A program made the translations under genes and the position numbers. From assembly GCF_030811215.1 (NCBI RefSeq), contig NZ_JAUSQM010000001.1:1550001-1614000 (forward strand): a DNA stretch of 64,000 bases, read 5' to 3'. Shown piece after piece: positions 22,287 through 31,144 of this stretch (position 1 is its first letter; the number at the start of each line of letters is the position of its first letter). This stretch comes from Nocardioides massiliensis. GTDB taxonomy: Bacteria; Actinomycetota; Actinomycetes; Propionibacteriales; Nocardioidaceae. The notes under the pieces were generated by a model. It saw nothing but the letters and a program-made list of their open reading frames with translations. It did no database searches and was not told where the DNA came from.

Positions 22287-24476
22287 TCAGTTGGCGGCAT
22301 GCTCGCAGGAGCCCTCGCAGTCGCACTCCAGCTCCTCGGCGTCGGCGTGGGTGGCCGACTGCAGGGTGAAGCGGAAGGTGCTGCCGACGCCGACCTGGCT
22401 CTCGGCCCACACCCGGCCACCGAGCTGGGTGATGATGGCGCGGGTGATCGCCAGGCCCAGACCGGTGCCACCCTGCAGCCGCGCGTCGGAGGAGTCGACC
22501 TGGCGGAACCGCTCGAAGATGTCCTCGAGACGCTCGGGCGGGATGCCCCGACCCTGGTCGGTGACGGCGAAGACGACCTCGTCGCCGTCGGGTACGGCGG
22601 TGAGCGTGATCGCCGAGCCGGGCTCGGAGAACTTCACCGCGTTGCCGACGAGGTTGGTCAGGACCTGCGAGAACCGGTCGGCGTCGGCGAAGACGGTCCC
22701 GTCGATCTCCCCGGTGACCAGCTCGATGCCGGAGGCGCTGACCAAGCCGTCGAGCTCGGTGAGGCTGGCCGCCACCAGGTCGGCGGCCCGGTGGGCGGCG
22801 AGGTTGACCACGAAGTTGCCCGACGCCAGCCGCTCGACGTCGACGATCTCGTTGACCAGGCGTCCGAGCCGTTCTGCGCTCTCCTCCGCCGTGGCGGTCA
22901 ACGCGCTGACCTCCTCGGGCAGGTCGCCGAGCGCTCCACTGGAGATCAGGCCGAGGCTGCCGCGGATCGCGGTGAGCGGCGTACGCAGCTCGTGGCTGAC
23001 CACCGACAGGAAGTGGTCCTTCATCCGCTCGACCTCGCGGCGCTCGGTGGCGTCGCGGAAGGCGACCACGGCGCCGGACACGGTCCCGTCGACCCGGCTG
23101 AGGATCGGCGAGGCGGTGATCTCGACGGCCAGCTCGGTCTGGTCGGCGCGGAGGTAGACGTCCTCCTCGGAGTTGGCGGTGATGGCGTGCTCGATGGCCT
23201 CGGTGATGTAGCAGGACTCGACCGGGTAGGGCTCGCCCGACGCCTTCGGGGCGTGGAACAGGTCGTGGGCGTGGGCGCTGCCGAGCACCGCGTCGTCGAG
23301 CTGCAGCATCGTCTGCGCGGAGCGGTTGATGAAGGTGATCCGGCCGCGTACGTCGACGCCGTAGATGCCGTCGCCGACGCTGTCGAGCAGTGCCTGGGTC
23401 TGCTCGCCCCAATGCCGCAGCGAGGCGGTCTGCTCGGTCACGCGCTGCTCGAGCCCGCGGCGCAGGTCGTGGATCTCCTGGCTCTGCAGGAGCTCGCGAC
23501 CGAGGGCGGCCCCCACGAGCACGACCCACAGTGCGACGCGGCCGGCCGTGGAGGGACCGTCCGCGGCGAGCGCCTGGACGAGCCCGGCCGAGAGGAGGAT
23601 GACGAAGATGATGATCGTGCCGAACGCCTCGGCCGTACGACGACGGATCCGGCGCGGTCCGCGCGTGGTCGAGGGCGCCCAGGCCGCCAGGCCGATGAGC
23701 GCGTAGCCGGCGACCCAGCCCAGGTCGGTCCAGGTGCCGAAGACGTAGCCCGCGCTCGCCTGCTCGACGACGTAGTTGAGGTCGTCGAGCATGTAGGCCA
23801 GGTAGCCGGCCCCGATCAGGCCGAGCGCAAGTCGGTCCGAGCGACCGGCGCGGAGCGCCTGGATGCCGGCGATGGTGGCGACGATGACGTCGAGGACCGG
23901 GATCAGCAGCACGGTGAAGCCGTTGATGAACCCACCGTCCGCCTGCTCGAGCAACGGGTCGTAGATCACCGAGCTGGCGATGATCAGCACCGCGGCACCG
24001 GCGACGGTGCCGTCGAGGGTCAGCGCGGTGAGGTTGCGCCGCGAGGCGACGCGGGTGAAGTGCAGCAACGCGATCGCCGACACCACCAGGCCGAGCGCGA
24101 TGGTGGTGTCGGTGAGCCCGTTGGCCAGGCCGGTCGCGAAGCCCCCGGAGACGGTGCTGGCCGCGACGTTGCCGGAGATGACGATGACGCCGGCGAGCGC
24201 GATCAGGTTCCAGCCGCGTCGGCGCCGGCCCGTCGTACGGCGAGCGCGGAGCAGGCAGCTGACGGTGGCGGCGAGTCCCGCCAGGACGAGGGCGCCGGAG
24301 GAGACGTTGGTGCTGACGTCGCTGCCGGGGAAGCCGAGGGTGATCGCGCCGACGAGGCTGAGCGTCGGGACGGTGACGAAGACGGCCAGGGCGAACGCTC
24401 GTGGGGACGGGCTGGAGTCCCACGCGGACGTGGGGTCGTCGTCCCGCGAGGTGCTCGACCTGGTCCTGCGCAGCAC
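22287..24476 (-). CDS. Membrane PAS-domain sensor histidine kinase with a Cys-rich C-terminal tail
   Basis: A 729-residue hybrid-free sensor kinase. Residues ~25-330 contain eight to ten membrane helices, a PAS domain lies at ~360-480 (DSVGDGIYGVDVRGRITFIN), followed by the dimerisation domain with VVSHELRTPLTAI and phospho-acceptor His495, then the ATPase domain with N box LVGNAVKFSEPG, G1 DQGRGIPPE, F box FERFRQVD and G2 GTGLGLAI. The last residues ECDCEGSCEHAAN form an unusual cysteine cluster that could bind metal or respond to redox. No response regulator is adjacent; the single-domain receiver at 19.4 kb is a possible partner. Start is GTG 24476. Confidence 0.9.
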   Translation of the reverse strand: MLRRTRSSTSRDDDPTSAWDSSPSPRAFALAVFVTVPTLSLVGAITLGFPGSDVSTNVSSGALVLAGLAATVSCLLRARRTTGRRRRGWNLIALAGVIVISGNVAASTVSGGFATGLANGLTDTTIALGLVVSAIALLHFTRVASRRNLTALTLDGTVAGAAVLIIASSVIYDPLLEQADGGFINGFTVLLIPVLDVIVATIAGIQALRAGRSDRLALGLIGAGYLAYMLDDLNYVVEQASAGYVFGTWTDLGWVAGYALIGLAAWAPSTTRGPRRIRRRTAEAFGTIIIFVILLSAGLVQALAADGPSTAGRVALWVVLVGAALGRELLQSQEIHDLRRGLEQRVTEQTASLRHWGEQTQALLDSVGDGIYGVDVRGRITFINRSAQTMLQLDDAVLGSAHAHDLFHAPKASGEPYPVESCYITEAIEHAITANSEEDVYLRADQTELAVEITASPILSRVDGTVSGAVVAFRDATERREVERMKDHFLSVVSHELRTPLTAIRGSLGLISSGALGDLPEEVSALTATAEESAERLGRLVNEIVDVERLASGNFVVNLAAHRAADLVAASLTELDGLVSASGIELVTGEIDGTVFADADRFSQVLTNLVGNAVKFSEPGSAITLTAVPDGDEVVFAVTDQGRGIPPERLEDIFERFRQVDSSDARLQGGTGLGLAITRAIITQLGGRVWAESQVGVGSTFRFTLQSATHADAEELECDCEGSCEHAAN

Positions 24477-24638
24477 GGGCTGATCCGTTCGTCGGGGGAG
24501 GGCCTCGAGGTGGGCACGATGCCGCCTGCGAGTGCCCGGCCCACCGTATGGCTCCGCGGTGACCCCCTCAACCTGGCGTCTCGCAGTCGGGGCACGGCGC
24601 TCGAGGATCGCGAGTCCCGGTCGCGGCGGTCACAACAA

Positions 24639-24671
24639 AGCCGGGCCCCAGCGTGTCGCTGGGGCCCGGCT
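24639..24671 (-). terminator. Strong hairpin terminator after hsp20
   Basis: A perfect 15-bp stem (24639-24653 with 24657-24671, loop TGT) lies 17 bp beyond the hsp20 stop. On the minus strand it is followed by TTTGTTGT, so it ends the hsp20 transcript. Confidence 0.85.
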
Positions 24672-24688
24672 GTGGGGGTGGGACGCGG

Positions 24689-25126
24689 TCAGCTCTCGAT
24701 CGCGGCGGGTTGCGCGTCGTCGGCGCGCCGGACCTCGATCTTGCGCGGGCGGGCCTTCTCCGCGACCGGGACCGTCAGCCGCAGGACGCCGTCGGCGTAC
24801 GCGGCCTCCAGGCGGTCGAGGTCGAGGTTCTCGCCGAGCACGAGCTGGCGGCTGTAGGCGCCGCGGGTGCGCTCGGAGGCCAGCAGCTCCCAGTCGCCGT
24901 TGCGGCCGGGACGCTCGGCGCGGACGGTGAGCACGTTGCGCTCGACGTCGATGTCGATCGCGTCGGCGTGGACGCCGGGCAGGTCGAACTCGAGCACGAA
25001 CGTGTCGCCTTCGCGCCACGCGTCCATCGGCATGACGGCGGGGCGGGTGGACGTGCCGGTCGAGGACCCGAAGGCCTGGGCCATGATCCGGTCGAAGTCA
25101 CGGAACGGGTCGGTGCGCAGCAGCAT
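24689..25126 (-). CDS. Small heat-shock protein, Hsp20/alpha-crystallin family
   Basis: A 145-residue ATP-independent chaperone. It starts [20 protein letters not shown], typical of actinobacterial Hsp18/HspX-like proteins, with the alpha-crystallin domain from [20 protein letters not shown] to the end and the conserved A-x-x-x-G-V-L-R-L block ([14 protein letters not shown]) near residue 110, followed by KIEV in place of a strict IxI motif. The ATG at 25126 has a strong AAGGAGG. It is divergent from an HspR-like MerR gene with a palindromic operator between them, so heat- or stress-controlled repression by that regulator is likely. Confidence 0.93.
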   Translation of the reverse strand: MLLRTDPFRDFDRIMAQAFGSSTGTSTRPAVMPMDAWREGDTFVLEFDLPGVHADAIDIDVERNVLTVRAERPGRNGDWELLASERTRGAYSRQLVLGENLDLDRLEAAYADGVLRLTVPVAEKARPRKIEVRRADDAQPAAIES

Positions 25127-25166
25127 GGGGAACCTCCTTCTCTTGCCTCACGGCGATTGGATGATG

Positions 25167-25187
25167 GAGCGGATATCTCATCCGCTC
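25167..25187. promoter_or_regulatory. Palindromic operator between hsp20 and the MerR/HspR-like gene
   Basis: GAGCGGAT-ATCTC-ATCCGCTC is a perfect 8-bp inverted repeat with longer imperfect flanks (GGATGATG ... CACCATCC). It does not match the CTTGAGT-based HAIR element. AT-rich promoter-like sequence (TTATATATTCCTTATA) follows at about 25211-25226, towards the regulator gene. Confidence 0.55.
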
Positions 25188-25253
25188 ACCATCCATAACC
25201 TGTAGTCACTGTTATATATTCCTTATAGCGTCGAAACGCCGAGGAGGCAAGCC

Positions 25254-25556
25254 ATGTCGGCAGCGGGTGCGGGACCAGCGCACACCGAGGGCGTCTACGC
25301 CATCTCGGTGGCCGCCTCGATGGTGCGCATGGAGGTGCAGAACCTGCGGGTGTATGAGCGGCGCGGCCTGCTCGAGCCGGCGCGCACCGACGGCGGCACC
25401 CGGCTCTACAGTGCCGCCGACGTCGACCGGCTCCACCGCATCCGCGACCTGCTGGCCGAGGGCCTCAACCTCGCCGGGATCGCGCGGGTCCTGGAGCTGG
25501 AGGAGGAGAACGCGCGATTGCGCGCGCGGCTGGCGCGGCGCCGCCAGCGTCGATAG
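25254..25556 (+). CDS. MerR-family regulator, HspR-like
   Basis: A 100-residue DNA-binding protein: YAISVAASMVRMEVQNLRVYERRGLLEPARTDGG gives the winged helix-turn-helix, TRLYSAADVDRLHRIRDL the second helix pair, and the C-terminus EEENARLRARL is a short coiled coil. The pattern and size match HspR, the repressor of chaperone genes, and the divergent hsp20 supports it. ATG 25254 follows GAGGAGG. Its operator is probably the palindrome at 25167-25187, so it likely autoregulates. Confidence 0.88.
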   Translation: MSAAGAGPAHTEGVYAISVAASMVRMEVQNLRVYERRGLLEPARTDGGTRLYSAADVDRLHRIRDLLAEGLNLAGIARVLELEEENARLRARLARRRQRR

Positions 25557-25636
25557 GTCTGCGCCAGGTGGCGGCCGTCTCGTACGCTAGGGGGGTCGAC
25601 ACTGTCTCGGCACTGGTGCCGTCAGCCGAAGGGGTC

Positions 25637-26002
25637 ATGCGCATGTTGGAGTCCGAGGAGCGGCCCTGGGGCTCGTGGCACGTCATCGACGTCGATCGCG
25701 GCTACAAGGTGAAGCGCATCCACGTCACTCCGGGCAGCCGGCTGAGCTACCAGACCCACGAGCACCGCTCCGAGCACTGGGTCGTCATCTTCGGCATCGC
25801 GACCGCCATCATCGACGGCGTCACCCACATCATCGGCCCCGGCGAGTCCGTGGACGTGCCGCAGGGCGCCGCGCACCGGTTGTGCAACGAGGGCACCGAG
25901 GAACTCGTGATCGTCGAGGTCCAGCGCGGCGCCTACACCGGCGAGGACGACATCTGCCGGCTTGAGGACGACTTCGGGCGCGCTGAGGTCAAGAGCCCGT
26001 AG
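25637..26002 (+). CDS. Mannose-6-phosphate isomerase-like cupin (type II C-terminal domain)
   Basis: A 121-residue single cupin resembling the isomerase domain of bifunctional mannose-1-phosphate guanylyltransferase/phosphomannose isomerase. RPWGSWHVID, VKRIHVTPGSRLSYQTHEHRSEHWVV and VPQGAAHRL carry the metal-binding His and Glu residues. It may interconvert fructose-6-P and mannose-6-P for GDP-mannose supply, which would feed the gmd-rmd pair. The start is uncertain (ATG 25637 or 25643); the frame is open upstream. It stands alone here. Confidence 0.8.
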   Translation: MRMLESEERPWGSWHVIDVDRGYKVKRIHVTPGSRLSYQTHEHRSEHWVVIFGIATAIIDGVTHIIGPGESVDVPQGAAHRLCNEGTEELVIVEVQRGAYTGEDDICRLEDDFGRAEVKSP

Positions 26003-26091
26003 GCGGGTCCGTTGGATTGGCCGATGTGCTGCTTATTGGTCAGTTAGGACAATTTGCTGCAGGGAAGCAACCGCCGTCGTAACGTTGAGTT

Positions 26092-26196
26092 ATGAGTAGC
26101 GACCACGAGCACGAGTGGGTGCTGATCCGGATCGACCAGGCCCCTGACTTTTACCAGTGCGAGTGCGGTGCAACCAAGCCGAAGAACGGCGGGTGA
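26092..26196 (+). CDS. Small CxC protein (34 residues), probably leaderless
   Basis: ATG 26092 opens a 34-codon frame containing HEHEWVLIRID and FYQCECGATKPKNGG. The CxC pair with nearby histidines could bind a metal. TAACGT lies about six bases upstream of the ATG, matching a leaderless -10 box. I have not identified the family, but the sequence looks like a conserved small protein rather than chance coding. It precedes a 219-bp stretch (26197-26415) in which I see no gene. Confidence 0.5.
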   Translation: MSSDHEHEWVLIRIDQAPDFYQCECGATKPKNGG

Positions 26197-26415
26197 GCGG
26201 AGGCCGCGTTGTGGGGCCGGGGTGGCTCGTCGCGCGACGGTTCGTCCAGAGCCAACCGACGGCGGCGTTGAGATGCCGATCCGTCGACCGGCAAGTTTGG
26301 ACCGGGTCAACCGAACACTGCGCGTGATCGCGGCACGGCGTGTCAATCGCGCCCGTAAGCAGCACCCGCCCATCCGGCGTCGGGTGATCGCGTCGCGCTT
26401 GGGCACAATCACCCC

Positions 26416-26784
26416 ATGGCACTCTCCGACGAGCAGACCGCCCAGGTGATCGAGCTGGCAGGCAACCTTGCGCGCGAGGGCGAGACCACACAACTGCTCG
26501 AGTTCCTCGACCACGGCCTTCCCGTGGACGCGCAGAACGCCGCCGGCGACTCGCTGCTAATGCTGGCGGCGTACCACGGTCAGGCCGAGACGGTCGCGGC
26601 ACTCGTCGAGCGCGGGGCCGATGTCGACCTGCGCAACGAGCGCGACCAGTCGCCGATCGCGGGCGCGATGTTCAAGGGTGAGCGGGCGGTGGTGCAGGTG
26701 CTGCTGGAGGCGGGTGCCGACCTGGACGCCGGTACGCCACCGGCGCGCCAGGCGGCGGTGATGTTCGGATTTGTAATCGAGTGA
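26416..26784 (+). CDS. Ankyrin-repeat protein
   Basis: A 122-residue protein made of about three ankyrin repeats: LEFLDHGLPVDAQNAAGDSLLMLAAYHGQ, VAALVERGADVDLRNERDQSPIAGAMFKG and VQVLLEAGADLDAGTPP, each with the loop-helix-turn-helix pattern. It begins with a short helix. Ankyrin repeats mediate protein contacts; no partner is evident. It is cytosolic. Start ATG 26416 has no ribosome binding site and may be leaderless. Confidence 0.85.
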   Translation: MALSDEQTAQVIELAGNLAREGETTQLLEFLDHGLPVDAQNAAGDSLLMLAAYHGQAETVAALVERGADVDLRNERDQSPIAGAMFKGERAVVQVLLEAGADLDAGTPPARQAAVMFGFVIE

Positions 26785-26817
26785 TCCCGCTCATGCGAGG
26801 CGCCGTATGGTGCCGCA

Positions 26818-27279
26818 GTGGCTGAAACGCTTTTGGTAGCCCTGGCCTCGTCTTCCGTTTTAGGGGCAGGGCTGTCGATCTACTTCAAAGCGCGGGTGGA
26901 ACGAACCCTGCAGTTGTTCGCGATGAAGCGCGAAGCATGTCTCGAGGCTCTGGCGCAGGTCGACGCTGTGTTCACTACATTGTTCCCGGATTCGACCCCG
27001 CAGAGCGCCGTGTCCGCTGCCGAGCTTCGGTTGACACATTCGAGGTTGCTCGTCACGTGTCGGAACAGGGAAGTCGCTGCAGCTTTTCTCCAGTGCTTAG
27101 GCCTTCAGGGCCATTCCGCTACGACGGCAGCTGACATCGAAAAGCTGCGGGTGGTCGTCCGCCACGAACTGGGCCTGAACCAGCGCTGGCTACGCCGAGC
27201 GATCGAACCCGACCTCGACACCTCGTGGCTTGCGGTCGTCGGCTCCCGGCCGCTGTTGCAGCAAGGTCCCGAAGTCTGA
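26818..27279 (+). CDS. Membrane-anchored hypothetical protein
   Basis: A 153-residue protein whose N-terminus (LLVALASSSVLGAGLSIYF) is a single membrane anchor; the remainder is a helical cytosolic domain with FAMKREACLEALAQVDAVF and LRVVVRHELGLNQRWLRRAI. No family is recognised. A TATGGT box about 13 bases before the GTG start suggests a short or absent leader. Codon use is less GC-biased than the housekeeping neighbours, consistent with an acquired gene. Confidence 0.6.
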   Translation: MAETLLVALASSSVLGAGLSIYFKARVERTLQLFAMKREACLEALAQVDAVFTTLFPDSTPQSAVSAAELRLTHSRLLVTCRNREVAAAFLQCLGLQGHSATTAADIEKLRVVVRHELGLNQRWLRRAIEPDLDTSWLAVVGSRPLLQQGPEV

Positions 27280-27448
27280 CTGACATCTTGACGCCAATCG
27301 CCGACGCCCAGGAGCCCCGGCGTGGACGAAACCGAGCGGACACCCCGAAATGAAACCGAAACGGCCCGAAGAGCATTAGGGGCAACGCACCCACAGCGGG
27401 TCCTGCGTGCCAATGTTCAGACCTCGGTTGATCATTAGGAACGCAGAA

Positions 27449-27474
27449 CGGCCCGGAGCTGAAGCTCCGGGCCG
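27449..27474 (-). terminator. Hairpin terminator after katA
   Basis: A 12-bp stem CGGCCCGGAGCT / AGCTCCGGGCCG lies 16 bp beyond the katA stop; on the minus strand it is followed by TTCTGCGTT. The rest of 27280-27490 holds no gene that I can see. Confidence 0.75.
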
Positions 27475-27490
27475 CTGCTGACTATGAGAC

Positions 27491-29002
27491 TCAGACGGAG
27501 TCGGAGTTCACGTCGGTGTCGTCCAGCGTGCCGGCCTTGAGGGCCTCGATCGCCGCGCGGACGCCGGCGCCGTACGCCGGGTCAGCCTGGGTGCAGTTGG
27601 CGATGTGGCGCTCGATGGTGGCCTCGGAGGCGCCGTCGATGGCGCGGGCGGTGTTGGCGAACAGCCGCTTCTGCGCAGCGGAGTCCATGAGCCGGAACAG
27701 GTTGCCGGGCTGCTCGAAGTAGTTGCTGTCGTCCTCGCGGTAGTCCCAGCGGTCGGCCGGACCGTCCAGCTGCAGCGCAGGCTCGCGGTACTGCGGCCGG
27801 TCGCCGAAGTGGTTGTAGGAGTTCGGCACGATCGACGGCACGGCGCCCTGGTTACCGTCGACGCGCATCGCGCCGTCACGGTGCGGGTGGTTGGGATTGG
27901 CCACGCCGCGGGGGGCGTTGACCGGGATCTGGTGGTGGTTGACTCCGAGGCGGTAGCGCTGCGCGTCGCCGTACGAGAAAAGCCGGCCCTGCAGCATGCG
28001 GTCGGGGCTGAAGCCGATGCCGGGGACGACGTTGGCCGGGGTGAAGGCGGCCTGCTCGACGTCGGCGAAGTAGTTGTCCGGGTTGCGGTTGAGCTCCCAC
28101 TCGCCGACCTCGATCAGCGGGTAGTCCTTCTTCGACCAGACCTTGGTGAGGTCGAAGGGGTGGAAGCGGTAGTCCTTCGCGTCGGCCTCGGGCATGACCT
28201 GGACCATGAGCTTCCACTTCGGGAAGTCACCGCCGTCGATGGCCTCGAGGAGGTCGCGCTGGCTGGACTCGCGGTCCTCGGCGACGACCGCGGCGGCCTC
28301 GGCGTCGGTGAGGTTCTTGATGCCCTGCTGGGTGACGTGGTGGAACTTCACCCAGAAGCGCTCGCCGGCCTCGTTGTAGAGGGAGTAGGTGTGCGAGCCG
28401 AAGCCGTGCATGTGGCGGTACGACGCGGGGATGCCGCGGTCGCCCATGACGTAGGTGACCTGGTGCAGGGCCTCGGGGAGGTTGGTCCAGAAGTCCCAGT
28501 TGTTCTCAGCGCTGCGCAGGTTGGTGCGCGGGTCGCGCTTGACCGCGTGGTTGAGGTCGGGGAACAGCAGCGGGTCGCGGAAGAAGAAGACCGGGGTGTT
28601 GTTGCCGACGAGGTCCCAGTTGCCGTCCTCGGTGTAGAACTTCACCGAGAAGCCGCGGATGTCGCGCTCGGCGTCGGCCGCACCGCGCTCGCCGGCCACG
28701 GTGGAGAACCGCGCGAAGAGCTCGGTCTGCTTGCCGACCTCGGAGAAGATCGCGGCCTTGGAATACTTCGTGATCTCCGTGCTGGTCACGGTGAACGTGC
28801 CGAAGGCACCCGAGCCCTTGGCGTGCATGCGCCGCTCGGGGATCACCTCGCGGTCGAAGTGGGCGAGCTTCTCGAGGAACCAAACGTCCTGCAGAAGCAT
28901 CGGGCCACGCGGACCGGCGGTCAGGCTGTTCTGGTTGTCGACAACCGGTGCACCGGCAACGGTGGTCGCAGGGGCGGTGTTCTCAGGCACGTCTACGGGC
29001 AC
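27491..29002 (-). CDS. katA: Catalase, clade 3-like monofunctional
   Basis: A 503-residue heme catalase that disproportionates hydrogen peroxide in the cytosol. [14 protein letters not shown]-like sequence puts the distal His at residue 60, [11 protein letters not shown] gives the distal Asn, and [14 protein letters not shown] near residue 345 carries the proximal Tyr and Arg. Size fits the small-subunit catalases. Start GTG 29002 is preceded by AAGGAGA at good spacing. A terminator follows the gene and a Fur-box-like palindrome lies 88 bp upstream, suggesting peroxide- or iron-linked control, although no FurA/PerR gene is adjacent. Confidence 0.96.
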   Translation of the reverse strand: MPVDVPENTAPATTVAGAPVVDNQNSLTAGPRGPMLLQDVWFLEKLAHFDREVIPERRMHAKGSGAFGTFTVTSTEITKYSKAAIFSEVGKQTELFARFSTVAGERGAADAERDIRGFSVKFYTEDGNWDLVGNNTPVFFFRDPLLFPDLNHAVKRDPRTNLRSAENNWDFWTNLPEALHQVTYVMGDRGIPASYRHMHGFGSHTYSLYNEAGERFWVKFHHVTQQGIKNLTDAEAAAVVAEDRESSQRDLLEAIDGGDFPKWKLMVQVMPEADAKDYRFHPFDLTKVWSKKDYPLIEVGEWELNRNPDNYFADVEQAAFTPANVVPGIGFSPDRMLQGRLFSYGDAQRYRLGVNHHQIPVNAPRGVANPNHPHRDGAMRVDGNQGAVPSIVPNSYNHFGDRPQYREPALQLDGPADRWDYREDDSNYFEQPGNLFRLMDSAAQKRLFANTARAIDGASEATIERHIANCTQADPAYGAGVRAAIEALKAGTLDDTDVNSDSV

Positions 29003-29089
29003 AGAGGATCTCCTTCGAAGATGCAGGTGCGCTGCGCGGAGATGAACTGGGCGCGGCGCGGTGGGTACCCCTCAGTCAACCACGTTTTC

Positions 29090-29103
29090 TTGAATCATTC
29101 CAA
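29090..29103. promoter_or_regulatory. Fur/PerR-box-like palindrome upstream of katA
   Basis: TTGAATCATTCCAA is an AT-rich near-palindrome in an otherwise GC-rich 311-bp divergent gap (29003-29313). Such boxes precede catalase genes controlled by FurA/CatR-type repressors. The assignment rests on sequence resemblance alone. Confidence 0.4.
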
Positions 29104-29249
29104 TTTCTGTCTTGTGGCGTGGCGCAATCTGGGTACGGCGAGGACGCTCCCCGCGGCGTGCACGACCCTCGGTCGCATCGGCCGGCCGCGCCGCTCGCCT
29201 CGTAGCGCCCAGGCCTGGACCGCGTGAGAACGTCGCGCCCTCTGGTGAT

Positions 29250-29283
29250 GTTCAGTTTCGCGTGCCGTTCACTTATGCTGAAC
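29250..29283. promoter_or_regulatory. Inverted repeat in the AbiE-type promoter region
   Basis: GTTCAG at 29250-29255 pairs with CTGAAC at 29278-29283, enclosing a possible -10 (TTATGC). It lies 30 bp before the antitoxin start. AbiEi antitoxins repress their own promoters by binding inverted repeats, so an autoregulatory operator is a reasonable reading. Confidence 0.4.
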
Positions 29284-29313
29284 GCAATCGACGAATGAAC
29301 GAGCGAGGCGGCA

Positions 29314-30324
29314 GTGACTAATCCCCACGAGCTTATTCATGCTGTTAAGGAGAGGCTCGCCCACATCGGGCTCAACCTGAACCTCGACCGGATGGAGGAA
29401 ACAGAGCGCCACGCCACCGCGCTCGCCACCATCAGTCGTGGACCGGCACGGGGCACCTACCTCACCATCTTCGGGCGCGGCTTGACCTTCACCGACGTCG
29501 GCCGCATCAGGTCGGTAGCTCTGGCGGACCTTCTGCCCACTTTCGTCGCAACCGACTACCTGACCGAACGTACCTCCGCTCCACTGCGCGAGGCCGGGAT
29601 CCAGTTCGCTGACCTAGCAGGGAACGCCTACGTCAGCTTCGCTGATGTGTTGGTCGACATTCGTGGTCGCCGCAGGCCCCCCAGCGGTGGGGCGGCCGGG
29701 CGGCCCAGGCGGCCGACGAATCTCTTCAGCCCGCGCCGGTCCCAGGTCGTTTTTGCATTTCTGGCGTGGCCCCACCTGGTTGGTGCCAACGTCCGTGAGG
29801 TTGCGCGGGCCTCGGGGGTCTCGGTCGGTCAGGCTCACGACACGCTGGCGAAACTGGGCGAGGCGGGTTACCTCGTTGACGGGGGGACGGTGATTTACCG
29901 CCGCGACGAACTGATGGATCACTGGACGGCTGCGTATCCGACCGGCCTCGGGCGCCGGCTCGGAATCGCGTCCTACCGCGGAGAGGTCCCGTATGTGCGC
30001 AAACCGCAACCCGATATGCCTATGTTCGCTAGCGGTGAGTACGCCGCCAGCGAGTTCATCACGCCGCTGACGGCGACCTTCTATGTCGAGTCAATGGACC
30101 GTCAGTTGGCGATCGCCAACCGGTGGCGCGCCGACCAGGAGCCGAACATCTTCCTTCGCCACAAATTCTGGTCCTCGCCTGCCGGGGACAACGGGCCACT
30201 GGTCGGCATCAGGACGGCACCCTGGCCGTTGGTCTACGCCGACTTGATCGCTAGTGGCGACCCGCGGCAACGCGAAGTCGCCCGCCAGTGGAGAGAGCGC
30301 CATGCTGGACCTAACGGCGAGTGA
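29314..30324 (+). CDS. AbiEi-like type IV antitoxin
   Basis: A 336-residue protein. The centre holds a winged helix (VFAFLAWPHLVGANVREVARASGVSVGQAHDTLAKLGEAGYLV is split over residues ~145-190) of the kind found in AbiEi, and the C-terminal part resembles the AbiEi antitoxin domain that counteracts the nucleotidyltransferase. It is followed by a nucleotidyltransferase gene with a 23-bp overlap, the usual AbiE order. The protein probably represses its own operon and blocks toxin action. Start GTG 29314 follows GAGG. It is somewhat longer than typical AbiEi (about 200-300 residues). Confidence 0.78.
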   Translation: MTNPHELIHAVKERLAHIGLNLNLDRMEETERHATALATISRGPARGTYLTIFGRGLTFTDVGRIRSVALADLLPTFVATDYLTERTSAPLREAGIQFADLAGNAYVSFADVLVDIRGRRRPPSGGAAGRPRRPTNLFSPRRSQVVFAFLAWPHLVGANVREVARASGVSVGQAHDTLAKLGEAGYLVDGGTVIYRRDELMDHWTAAYPTGLGRRLGIASYRGEVPYVRKPQPDMPMFASGEYAASEFITPLTATFYVESMDRQLAIANRWRADQEPNIFLRHKFWSSPAGDNGPLVGIRTAPWPLVYADLIASGDPRQREVARQWRERHAGPNGE

Positions 30325-31144
30325 CCCCGGAGAGCTCGACCTGGTGCGCCACGTCGTGAGAGAAATCGTCCAGATGGTCCCTAGCGTCGCGCCGGAGACG
30401 ATCATGCTCGTGGGAGCAACGTGTAGGGACATCTTGCACAGTGCCCTGGGGTTCGACTGGCCACTGCGCGCGACCAACGATCTCGATCTGGCTTTCGCCA
30501 TGGCGGACTGGGCTGATTACAGTCACTTGACGAGTCGGCTGACGCCAATGCGGGACGCGGCGAACGGCGTTCGGTATGCCGTCGCGGGTGTGCCGGTCGA
30601 CCTGATGCCGTTCGGGAGGGTGGAGGATCCGGCTGGCATCGTGACGCCTCGCGGTCGTGGGGAAGCGATGAGCGTCTGGGCCTTCCGTGAGGTCTATGCC
30701 GGAGCTATGAACCTCCGCCTGGATCCGAATACGCAGATCCGAGTCCCGTCGATACCCGGCTACGCCGCGCTGAAGCTTTGTGCGTGGTTGGACCGGGCGG
30801 GAGGTGGCCAGTACAAGGACGCCGCCGACCTCGCGACCGTTCTGTACTGGTTCGCTAACTCCGACGCCCTCGAGGAGCGTTTGTATTCCTCGGACGCGGG
30901 CAACGCTGTCCTGCTCGAACACGAGATGGACCTCAGTGCGTCAGCGGCACATCTGCTGGGTCAGGACATTCGCGCGTTGCTCGGCCCCGAACGCCACAAC
31001 GAACTCAGGGCTCGTTGGCCTGACGCTCGTCGGGCGTTGTTGATCAGCGAGCTTACGCTGCCGGTGGAGGCACAATGGCCGCGCGACCACCGCCGCCGAA
31101 GCGAGATCGTGGCGGCGATGGAAAGCGGTTTGGAATTGGTCTAG
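30302..31144 (+). CDS. AbiEii-like nucleotidyltransferase toxin
   Basis: A 280-residue nucleotidyltransferase of the AbiEii/AbiGii group. MLVGATCRDIL is followed by TNDLDLAFAM, giving the Asp-x-Asp metal site of the DNA polymerase beta fold; ALKLCAWLDR and QYKDAADLATVL supply the family Lys/Asp motifs. Homologous toxins (including mycobacterial MenT) block growth by adding nucleotides to tRNA. Together with the overlapping antitoxin gene this forms an abortive-infection-type module against phage. The 5' GSx-like motif reads GATC here, a mild variation. The stop directly abuts the broken nucleotidase gene. Confidence 0.82.
   Translation: MLDLTASDPGELDLVRHVVREIVQMVPSVAPETIMLVGATCRDILHSALGFDWPLRATNDLDLAFAMADWADYSHLTSRLTPMRDAANGVRYAVAGVPVDLMPFGRVEDPAGIVTPRGRGEAMSVWAFREVYAGAMNLRLDPNTQIRVPSIPGYAALKLCAWLDRAGGGQYKDAADLATVLYWFANSDALEERLYSSDAGNAVLLEHEMDLSASAAHLLGQDIRALLGPERHNELRARWPDARRALLISELTLPVEAQWPRDHRRRSEIVAAMESGLELV

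Noticed and set aside
27605-29227. 540-codon frame antisense to katA
   Set aside because: It mirrors catalase codons, is Val/Gly/Glu-rich without any recognisable domain, and katA is certain on the other strand.
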